DNA from: Bacteroidales bacterium
GTDB taxonomy: Bacteria; Bacteroidota; Bacteroidia; Bacteroidales; P3
DNA: 10,962 nt
NCBI GenBank assembly: GCA_900771365.1
Contig: CAAGNU010000326.1
Location: forward strand, 1 to 10,962
Reading direction: 5' to 3'
Of the stretch, positions 1 to 5,206 are shown piece after piece (position 1 is the first letter of the stretch; each line of letters opens with the position of its first letter). The notes below the pieces were generated by a model. The model ran no database searches and was not told the DNA's origin. It was given only the letters and a program-made list of their open reading frames with translations. The position numbers and the translations under genes are program-made.

Positions 1-1
1 A

Positions 2-93
2 CTTTGCAGCACGAAAATAATCCAGCTGAATGATGGGTTAACGGGTTCTGCCCATTCAGGAGGCAAAAAATGAATTTATAGAACCCACCTACA
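2..93 (+). pseudogene. Upstream coding remnant of the T9SS protein, out of frame
   Basis: Positions 2-70 read as open, protein-like sequence in a different frame from the downstream ORF (it includes KIIQLNDGLTGSAHSGGKK) and stop at TGA 71-73. Positions 72-101 read as EFIEPTYIVY in a third frame. Removing one A from the six-A run at 65-70 and adding one TA unit to the TA run at about 97-103 joins all three into one continuous reading: ...SGGKNEFIEPTYIVY, then ICDNTHVLDTV. I infer that this is the upstream part of the gene at 94-1662, split by two slippage indels. These could be real mutations or sequencing/assembly errors. The true start lies before the window. Confidence 0.6.
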
Positions 94-1662
94 TTGTATA
101 TATGCGACAACACCCATGTATTAGATACAGTCACCACGGACAAATTCCGTGCCCTTTGGATGAGTACGGACAACGGTAGGGCAATCCGCACAGCACCTGC
201 AGGGCCTTTAGTAGGTATGTCTTATTCTGGCAACAAATTGCACTTATTGTTAGGACATCACCTTGATGATACCACTTCTTTCATTGATGACGACTCCGCC
301 TACGTCCGAGTCTGCTCCCCTCAAGGCGAAGAAATACGGCATTTCTCTTTAGACTTTTATACATATCCCTATTTTGACAAGACCACGCAAAATATTGAAG
401 CAGATGTATATCATGATAGATACTACGTTTTGTATCATAATGTCTTCGTGTCTGACAGCCTTTGGTTCGGCAGCCAGCTGTATGTGGACAGCTCAATCTA
501 TGAAAAAGCAGTTTTGGCCTGCTTCGACAGCACGGGGCAGTGCCTCTGGAGCAGGCTGCTAAATGCTTTCTGCGTAAACCAGTACACAGGAGCCTCCCAT
601 ATAGCTATAGACGAATCGACGGGCCTGATATATGTCACGGCTTCCGGAGCGGGATATGACCCTGCATATCCAGATTGGGTTTACAATTACCATACCTTCG
701 ATGGCGACACGTTGTGGGGAGCAGACGTAATTGAGAATCGAGGAGTTTTCAAGCTTGTTCTGGCCTGTTACGACACATTGGGCAACAAGCAGTGGGTGAA
801 ATACACCCATGGCCCAGGCAACATGAACTGTATCGGCATGAACCTGCTGCCCGGACGCAAGCTGGCTATGGGCGGGAACACCTATGGTGGCGATGCGATA
901 TTGGATGGAATGCACACCAACCTTCGGGATGACGAAAGAGCTGCCTACTTCGCCATCTACGACTTGGTGATAGACAGTTTTGTGCTGCTGCAGACATTGC
1001 CCAAAGCTGCCCGCCACGGCACTTTCCCATACACCTTCAACACCGACAAGGACGGCAACCTGCTCTTTGCCGGCCTTATCAATGAGGGATACTACGTCGT
1101 CTGCGGCAGCGACACCCTCTACGGCAGCGAGCCCAAGACCCACCTCTTCTACGGACGCTACGGCTGGCCCTGCGACTCCGCAGCACACTGGCCCGGCCCG
1201 CCACAGCACACGCTCACCCTCAACGTCAGCCAGCCCTCTATGGGCACCGTGTCGGGCGCAGGCACCTACTCCGGCGGCACGCAGGTGCCCATCTCCGCCA
1301 CACCCTACCCAGGACACGCCTTCGACCACTGGAGCGACGGCTCCTCCGACAACCCCCGCACCATCCTCCTCCTCTCCGACTCCTCCATCACCGCCCACTT
1401 CGTCAAACAGCACACCGAGGGCATCTCCCCCACCGAGCACCCCCAGCCCGCACTCTTCCCCAACCCCGCCACCGGACAGGTGCAGATCCTCGGCCTTGAC
1501 GGCGAAGCCCCTGACGTCGAAATCTTCGACATGACCGGCCGCACGGTGGCCACCTTCCACCACGCTACCACCCTCGACATCTCACGTCTGCCCCAAGGCT
1601 CCTACATCCTCTCCATCCAGACCGCCACAGCCAAATACCACCTGAGGCTCGTCAAGAGATAG
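94..1662 (+). CDS. T9SS type A sorting domain-containing secreted protein (5'-partial, frameshifted N-terminal part)
   Basis: This is the open part of a large exported protein, 522 residues counted from a TTG at 94. That TTG is only the first start-like codon after an in-frame TAG at 79-81; there is no signal peptide, so it is very unlikely to be the real start. The first 370 or so residues contain repeats such as DSTGQCLWSRLL and DTLGNKQWVKYT, which resemble SBBP/beta-propeller units (tentative). About residues 372-438 resemble an InlB B-repeat/Flg_new-type module (GTYSGGTQVPISATPYPGHAF, HWSDG). Residues 453-522 are a T9SS type A sorting domain: LFPNPATG, then VEIFDMTGRTV, then LPQGSYILSI and a basic C-terminus. 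Proteins with this domain cross the outer membrane through the Por system and are usually cleaved and anchored to the surface or released. Codon use changes along the gene, with many A/T-ending codons early and strongly C-ending codons after about 1000. The specific role is unknown. Confidence 0.85.
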   Translation: MYICDNTHVLDTVTTDKFRALWMSTDNGRAIRTAPAGPLVGMSYSGNKLHLLLGHHLDDTTSFIDDDSAYVRVCSPQGEEIRHFSLDFYTYPYFDKTTQNIEADVYHDRYYVLYHNVFVSDSLWFGSQLYVDSSIYEKAVLACFDSTGQCLWSRLLNAFCVNQYTGASHIAIDESTGLIYVTASGAGYDPAYPDWVYNYHTFDGDTLWGADVIENRGVFKLVLACYDTLGNKQWVKYTHGPGNMNCIGMNLLPGRKLAMGGNTYGGDAILDGMHTNLRDDERAAYFAIYDLVIDSFVLLQTLPKAARHGTFPYTFNTDKDGNLLFAGLINEGYYVVCGSDTLYGSEPKTHLFYGRYGWPCDSAAHWPGPPQHTLTLNVSQPSMGTVSGAGTYSGGTQVPISATPYPGHAFDHWSDGSSDNPRTILLLSDSSITAHFVKQHTEGISPTEHPQPALFPNPATGQVQILGLDGEAPDVEIFDMTGRTVATFHHATTLDISRLPQGSYILSIQTATAKYHLRLVKR

Positions 1663-1681
1663 CAGGATAGGCCAAGAAGCA

Positions 1682-1715
1682 GCCGCGGCAGCCGTGCGAC
1701 ACAGACTGCCGCGGC
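1682..1715. repeat. GC-rich hairpin 19 bases after the T9SS stop codon
   Basis: GCCGCGGCAG (1682-1691) and CTGCCGCGGC (1706-1715) are perfect 10-bp inverted repeats around a 14-base loop. The left arm contains the GCGGCAGCC core (1685-1693) seen in other spacers of this window. It could end transcription of the upstream gene, but no U-run follows, so a role as intrinsic terminator is unproven. Confidence 0.6.
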
Positions 1716-1743
1716 ACAAGGCGAGAAACGACCGCGTCAGCCT

Positions 1744-1760
1744 CCCCTTTCGGAAAGGGG
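1744..1760. repeat. CCCCTTTCGGAAAGGGG palindrome, copy 1
   Basis: This is a near-perfect 17-base palindrome (arms CCCCTTTC and GAAAGGGG around a single base). Related copies lie at 2086-2102 and 3300-3314, with a right half only at about 1943-1955. It is preceded by GCGTCAGCC (1734-1742), one base different from the spacer core described elsewhere. Confidence 0.75.
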
Positions 1761-1882
1761 TAGGGGTATGTTTCGGCTCGCGGATGCGAGCATAAATCAA
1801 AAAAGTCCATATAGCCACAGATAGCTAAACCTAATGTTTTATAAGGAATTTATTGGTTCGAAACATACCCCCAACCCCTTTA
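1757..1882. repeat. Imperfect inverted repeat flanking an 80-base A/T-rich centre
   Basis: AGGGGTAGGGGTATGTTTCG (1756-1775) is matched on the opposite strand by CGAAACATACCCCCAACCCC starting at 1859, with about two differences. A third relative, CGAAACATGCCCC, is at 3272-3284, again just before a CCCCTTTC palindrome. The centre (1776-1858) has no visible gene. It may be a small mobile repeat or a decayed insertion. Confidence 0.5.
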
Positions 1883-2085
1883 CTCCGTGACGCATTCCGC
1901 TACGGTCTCAAGAGCGAGCTCTTGGACGCTCCGCTTCCATGCGTTCCGAAAGGGGAGCGGCGAAGCCCGTCAAACCAAAGGACAGTCCAAGAAAAAGCAA
2001 GGACACCCCATAAACAAAAGACTGCCCTAAATATAAGCGACAAACAACCGCGGCAGCCAAAGAGTGGAAACAACCGCGCCAGCTT

Positions 2086-2102
2086 CCCCTTTCCGAAAGG
2101 GG
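2086..2102. repeat. CCCCTTTCCGAAAGGGG palindrome, copy 2
   Basis: Same palindrome as at 1744-1760, but with C instead of G at the centre. It is followed at 2109-2117 by GCGGGAGCC, a one-mismatch form of the GCGGCAGCC core, and then by the 7-bp array at 2131-2158. Confidence 0.75.
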
Positions 2103-2130
2103 AGCAGGGCGGGAGCCGTCGTCTGTCATT

Positions 2131-2158
2131 TCACAAATCACATTTCACAAATTACATA
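2131..2158 (+). repeat. Heptad array upstream of the arcC promoter
   Basis: Four consecutive 7-base units: TCACAAA, TCACATT, TCACAAA, TTACATA. It follows a GC core variant and ends 33 bases before the arcC -7 box. It matches in period and pattern the arrays at 3934-3954, 5172-5206, 6707-6734, 9508-9542 and 10908-10962. Confidence 0.65.
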
Positions 2159-2190
2159 AATATTTTTTTATTTTATTTATATTTTTTTCG

Positions 2191-2198
2191 TATCTTTG
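2191..2198 (+). promoter_or_regulatory. Promoter of arcC, -7 box TATCTTTG
   Basis: TATCTTTG followed by CA matches the Bacteroidota sigma factor -7 consensus TAnnTTTG. It sits in a very T-rich stretch 62 bases before the arcC ATG. No clear TTG-type -33 box is visible at the expected distance; the region around 2165-2172 is only A/T. Transcription would start near 2203-2206. Confidence 0.7.
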
Positions 2199-2204
2199 CA
2201 TTTT

Positions 2205-2223
2205 CCCGCATAATGTGTGCGGG
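2205..2223 (+). promoter_or_regulatory. Hairpin at the predicted 5' end of the arcC mRNA
   Basis: CCCGCA (2205-2210) and TGCGGG (2218-2223) form a 6-bp stem with a 7-base loop, almost exactly where the transcript should begin. A hairpin at the 5' end can protect an mRNA from decay. Whether it responds to any signal is unknown. Confidence 0.4.
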
Positions 2224-2260
2224 GGCATTAAGTATTTAGAAACTAATATTATATAGGATA

Positions 2261-3196
2261 ATGAGAAAACTTGCAGTAGTGGCTTTTGGCGGCAACGCGC
2301 TGTTGCGCAGCGGCCAGAAGGGCACTTATCAGGAGCAGATTGGCAACGTGGAGCAGACGTGTGAGAGCCTTTGTAATCTGTTGAAACGTAACTATAATAT
2401 CGTCATCGGCCACGGCAACGGACCCCAGGTGGGCAACGTGATGTTGCAGCACGAAGAGGGCAAGAGGGCCGGCATCGAGGCTATGCCCATGGATTTCTGC
2501 GTGGCTGAGACGCAGGGCTCTATCGCGTACCTCATCGAGATGGGGCTGCGCAACGTTATGGCACGCCACGACATTCAGCGCGACGTGGTGACGCTTGTCA
2601 CGCAGGTGGCTGTGAACGGCTTTGACCCGATGTTCAAGAATCCTACGAAGCCCGTCGGCCCCTACTACACCCAGGAGCAGGCCGAGGAACTGGCTAAGGC
2701 TACGGGCGCCGTGTATAAGGAGGACCCCAAAGGCCGCGGCTGGCGCAAGGTGGTGGCTTCGCCCAAGCCTACGCGCATCAACAACATCAAGATTGTGGAG
2801 AAGCTTGCCAAAGCTGGCCACATCGTGGTTACGGTCGGAGGCGGCGGCATTCCCGTGGTGGAGGAGAGCGACTATGTGAAGGGCGTGGAGGCCGTGATTG
2901 ACAAGGACCTCGCCAGCGCTCTCTGCGCCGTGGAGATTGGTGCCGATGAGTTCTACATCCTCACTGATGTGCCTAAGGTCTATATCAATTTCCGCAAGGA
3001 GAATGAGAAGGCTCTCGACGTTATCACCGTGGCTGAGGCCAAGGCGTATCTCGAGGCAGGCCATTTCGCCGAGGGCAGCATGGCTCCGAAGGTGAGGGCG
3101 GCTATCATGTTCGTCGAGAATGGCGGCAAGGAGTGCATCATCACCGAGGCGGGTCAGCTGGACAACCCCAACTGCGGCACCCGCATTGTGAGATAA
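2261..3196 (+). CDS. arcC: Carbamate kinase
   Basis: 311 residues, the usual length for the family. The enzyme transfers phosphate from carbamoyl phosphate to ADP, giving ATP plus carbamate, which decays to ammonia and CO2; it is cytoplasmic and is the ATP-yielding last step of arginine deiminase-type pathways. Visible signatures of the amino-acid kinase fold are AFGGNAL (residues 8-14), GHGNGPQVGN (50-59), a TVGGGGIPV loop near residue 193, a DKDLASALCA segment and the C-terminal GTRIVR. The start is ATG 2261, preceded by a weak AGG at 2255-2257 and a promoter at 2191. It is followed by the GldL-like membrane protein and OTCase, whose reverse reaction would supply its substrate. Confidence 0.96.
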   Translation: MRKLAVVAFGGNALLRSGQKGTYQEQIGNVEQTCESLCNLLKRNYNIVIGHGNGPQVGNVMLQHEEGKRAGIEAMPMDFCVAETQGSIAYLIEMGLRNVMARHDIQRDVVTLVTQVAVNGFDPMFKNPTKPVGPYYTQEQAEELAKATGAVYKEDPKGRGWRKVVASPKPTRINNIKIVEKLAKAGHIVVTVGGGGIPVVEESDYVKGVEAVIDKDLASALCAVEIGADEFYILTDVPKVYINFRKENEKALDVITVAEAKAYLEAGHFAEGSMAPKVRAAIMFVENGGKECIITEAGQLDNPNCGTRIVR

Positions 3197-3270
3197 CCAG
3201 ATTGGACCTGGAGCCGCGGCGTGTCGCCGTGACATTCAGTCAAATCTTCGAACGAATAAGGAATAATTTT

Positions 3271-3316
3271 CCGAAACATGCCCCGGCCCGTTGGGCCACC
3301 CCTTTCCGAAAGGGAA
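3271..3316. repeat. Repeat element with CCCTTTC palindrome, copy 3
   Basis: The element begins CCGAAACATGCCCC, contains the stem GGCCC-GTT-GGGCC (3285-3297), and ends with CCCTTTC-C-GAAAGGG (3300-3314). The first and last parts match the repeats at 1744-1775, 1859-1881 and 2086-2102. Frames running through it translate as PLSEREGL, which is why the downstream gene is started after it. The rest of the arcC to 3359 spacer has only a small CGGCG-TGT-CGCCG stem near 3212-3230 and no visible promoter. Confidence 0.6.
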
Positions 3317-3358
3317 GGTTTACGCACCAAGTCTTCAAACTTTCAAATCTATAGAAAT

Positions 3359-3901
3359 ATGTATCGGACAGGATTTTACGAGAAGTTGCAAGAGTTGCCA
3401 GGATATAGACGCTTCATGAGGCTTTTGCTTTACGGCGGGCTGTTCATGTCCGTGGTAGGGTTGCTGCTCAAGTTCGTAACACATACGGAGGGGGGCACTA
3501 TCATGCTCATAACAGGCTTCGGCACGCTTGGTGCCGTGTTTTTCTTCAAGGCATACGAGATGCCTGCCAGGCATCCATACGATGAGATGTATGACATGGA
3601 GGGCGCGGAGGTTCCGAACGATGTGCGCCGCATGATAGAGGAGAGTGAGGTGGTGAATCAGATGGGAGGCTGGATGCAGAAGCTCGCCGTGTCTCATGCG
3701 TATAGGTGCTTTGTTCACAAGATATTATGGTGGGGACTCGCCGTGCTGATTATTGGCCTGCTTTTCAAAATATGCCATTGGCCAGGAGGCTTCCAAATGC
3801 TTGTGATAGGTATCGGTAGCACCGTTATTGCTCTATTGTCGCTCGCAATAGGCTATTTCTCACTGCCTGAATCATGGAAAGGGCATAAGGAACTGTTTTA
3901 G
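3359..3901 (+). CDS. Membrane protein with two GldL-like transmembrane hairpins
   Basis: 180 residues from ATG 3359. The frame is open from 3278, but the upstream codons only translate a dispersed repeat. There are four likely membrane segments, at about residues 22-37, 47-63, 122-138 and 147-166. Residues 15-63 and 114-162 align with each other (YRxF, GLxxxxxGLLxK, H, GG, ML, GxG), so the protein is an internal duplication. Each half resembles the N-terminal hairpin of GldL/PorL, the T9SS motor protein, with its FK-x-HWPG motif: repeat 2 has GLLFKICHWPGG, and repeat 1 continues into FFFKAYEMP as GldL continues into its A-F-E-P segment. It lacks the long GldL C-terminal region, so it is a relative and not GldL itself. 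It may be inner-membrane. Its position between arcC and OTCase is unexplained, and its function is unknown. Confidence 0.8.
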   Translation: MYRTGFYEKLQELPGYRRFMRLLLYGGLFMSVVGLLLKFVTHTEGGTIMLITGFGTLGAVFFFKAYEMPARHPYDEMYDMEGAEVPNDVRRMIEESEVVNQMGGWMQKLAVSHAYRCFVHKILWWGLAVLIIGLLFKICHWPGGFQMLVIGIGSTVIALLSLAIGYFSLPESWKGHKELF

Positions 3902-3902
3902 A

Positions 3903-3954
3903 TGTGAAAGGTGAAATGAGGCTGCCGCTCAATTCACATATCACAATTCACTAA
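3903..3954. repeat. Heptad-type inverted element between the GldL-like gene and OTCase
   Basis: The right side has three 7-base units, TCACATA, TCACAAT, TCACTAA (3934-3954). The left side (3903-3919) read on the minus strand contains TTTCACC, TTTCACA at the same period. Between them is GGCTGCCGC (3920-3928), the exact reverse complement of the GCGGCAGCC core. The arms pair only imperfectly. The element starts right after the stop codon at 3899-3901. Confidence 0.6.
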
Positions 3955-3990
3955 AATAAAGAATGTATAACAATTTAAAATATTAATAAT

Positions 3991-4992
3991 ATGGCTTACA
4001 ATTTAAGAAACCGCAATTTTCTGAAGATTTTAGACTTCAGCCCCAAGGAACTTAACTATTTACTGGACCTTGCTCGCGACCTCAAACGCGCTAAATATGC
4101 CGGCACCGAGCAGCCCACTATGACTGGCAAGAACATCGCCCTCATTTTCGAGAAGACCTCTACCCGTACCCGTTGCGCTTTTGAGGTTGGTGCTAAAGAC
4201 CAGGGCGCCCATGTGACCTATCTCGGTCCTACCGGTAGCCAGATTGGCGTGAAAGAGAGCATGAAGGACACCGCTCGCGTCCTCGGCCGCATGTTTGACG
4301 GTATCGAGTATCGTGGCTTCAAGCAGGAGACTGTCGAGGAGCTGGCTAAATACGCTGGCGTCCCCGTGTGGAACGGTCTGACCAACGAGAGCCACCCCAC
4401 CCAGATCCTCGCCGACTTCCTCACCATGCAGGAGCATGTTGACAAGCCCCTCAGCCAGGTGACTTTCGCATACGTTGGCGACGCTCGCTTCAACATGGGC
4501 AACAGCTTGATGGTTGGCGGCGCTAAGATGGGCATGGATGTTCGCATCATCGCTCCTAAGAAACTCCAGCCCGAGGCATGGCTGGTTGAGAAGTGCCAGG
4601 AAATCGCTAAGGAGACTGGTGCAAAGGTTACCGTTACTGATGATCCTGTGGCCGGCGTTAAGGGCTGCGACTTCATCTATACCGACGTCTGGGTCTCCAT
4701 GGGTGAGCCCGCCGAGGTTTGGAAAGAGCGCATCGATATGCTCATGCCTTATCAGGTCAACGCTCAGATGATGAAGAACACTGGCAACCCCAAGTGCAAA
4801 TTCATGCACTGTCTGCCCGCATACCACAACCTTGAGACTCAGGTTGGCCGCGATGTGAACAAGCAGTTCGGTCTCGACGGCATCGAGGTGACCGAGGAGG
4901 TCTTCGAGAGCGAGAATAGCATCGTCTTCGACGAGGCTGAGAACCGTATGCACACCATTAAGGCTGTCATGGTTGCCACCCTCGGCGACTAA
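3991..4992 (+). CDS. argF: Ornithine carbamoyltransferase
   Basis: 333 residues, matching E. coli-type OTCases. It interconverts ornithine plus carbamoyl phosphate with citrulline plus phosphate, in the cytoplasm as a trimer or higher oligomer. The carbamoyl-phosphate site is intact: STRTR at 57-61 and HPTQ at 135-138. The ornithine side has the DVWVSMG loop (232-238) and HCLP at 273-276. The intact SMG loop argues for ornithine rather than the N-succinyl or N-acetyl substrates of some Bacteroidota transcarbamylases. Close resemblance to ArgF/ArcB includes GPTGSQIGVKESMKDTARVLGRM and NRMHTIKAVMVATL. The neighbouring carbamate kinase suggests the catabolic (arcB-like) direction, but sequence alone does not separate the biosynthetic from the degradative role. 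No promoter or Shine-Dalgarno site is visible in the A/T-rich leader. Confidence 0.95.
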   Translation: MAYNLRNRNFLKILDFSPKELNYLLDLARDLKRAKYAGTEQPTMTGKNIALIFEKTSTRTRCAFEVGAKDQGAHVTYLGPTGSQIGVKESMKDTARVLGRMFDGIEYRGFKQETVEELAKYAGVPVWNGLTNESHPTQILADFLTMQEHVDKPLSQVTFAYVGDARFNMGNSLMVGGAKMGMDVRIIAPKKLQPEAWLVEKCQEIAKETGAKVTVTDDPVAGVKGCDFIYTDVWVSMGEPAEVWKERIDMLMPYQVNAQMMKNTGNPKCKFMHCLPAYHNLETQVGRDVNKQFGLDGIEVTEEVFESENSIVFDEAENRMHTIKAVMVATLGD

Positions 4993-5075
4993 AGTTAATT
5001 GAAAGTTAAGAATTGAGAATTGAGAATTTCGCGGTTGCGGGTCTTGCCGTATAGGCCTATTCTCAATTCTCAATT
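4993..5075. repeat. Heptad inverted element 1 between OTCase and the DASS gene
   Basis: Immediately after the OTCase stop, 7-base units run AGTTAAT, TGAAAGT, TAAGAAT, TGAGAAT, TGAGAAT (4993-5027). The mirror units lie at 5059-5075. The arms at 5011-5027 and 5059-5075 are perfect 17-bp inverted repeats. The 31-base centre is GC-rich (TTCGCGGTTGCGGG...) but lacks an exact GCGGCAGCC core. In mRNA this would form a strong hairpin; no U-run follows, so it is not a classical terminator. Confidence 0.75.
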
Positions 5076-5127
5076 TGCCACTTTAACAATAAGATTAATA
5101 GAAAGAAAATTATTGAATTGAAATGAG

Positions 5128-5206
5128 ACTTAAGAATTTCGCGATTGCGGTTTATTGACGCGTCAGCCCATTCTCAATTCCCAATTCTCAATTCTCAATT
5201 CACAAA
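5128..5206. repeat. Heptad element 2, abutting the DASS start codon
   Basis: This is a second, degenerate copy of the preceding element: AAGAATTTCGCGATTGCGG (5132-5150) repeats AGAATTTCGCGGTTGCGG from element 1. The centre carries GCGTCAGCC (5160-5168), one base from the common core. The right arm has five units, TCTCAAT, TCCCAAT, TCTCAAT, TCTCAAT, TCACAAA (5172-5206), and the last unit touches ATG 5207, so the array occupies the ribosome-binding position. The stretch 5076-5127 between the two copies is A/T-rich with no recognisable signal. Confidence 0.7.

Larger units (their letters stand above)
1663..2260. other. Gene-free spacer between the T9SS gene and arcC, rich in repeats
   Basis: About 600 bases without a credible gene. 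In order it holds a GC-rich hairpin, a CCCCTTTC palindrome, an imperfect inverted repeat, a short stem at 1909-1924 (CAAGAG/CTCTTG), a second copy of the GC core and palindrome, a 7-bp-period array, and the arcC promoter with its leader. Blocks 1683-1760 and 2048-2102 are degenerate direct copies of each other: both run GCGGCAGCC, then GAAAC-ACCGCG, then the palindrome. A 128-codon frame crossing the spacer (1853-2239) translates the repeats and the poly-T stretch and is not a gene. Confidence 0.7.

Noticed and set aside
559..1563. 334-codon minus-strand open frame across the T9SS gene
   Set aside because: It is the antisense of a C-ending-codon-rich region; the product is low-complexity Gly/Val/Glu with no recognisable domain, while the + strand encodes a clear sorting domain.
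1853..2239. 128-codon + strand frame in the spacer before arcC
   Set aside because: It translates the dispersed palindromes, the heptad array and the poly-T promoter region; it has no domain and runs through the arcC promoter.
2249..3235. 328-codon minus-strand open frame opposite arcC
   Set aside because: It is the His/Leu-rich antisense of a gene with unmistakable carbamate kinase motifs.
3278..3358. Earlier start at ATG 3278 for the GldL-like protein
   Set aside because: The extra 27 residues translate a dispersed palindromic repeat (PLSEREGL), not a conserved or signal-like N-terminus.
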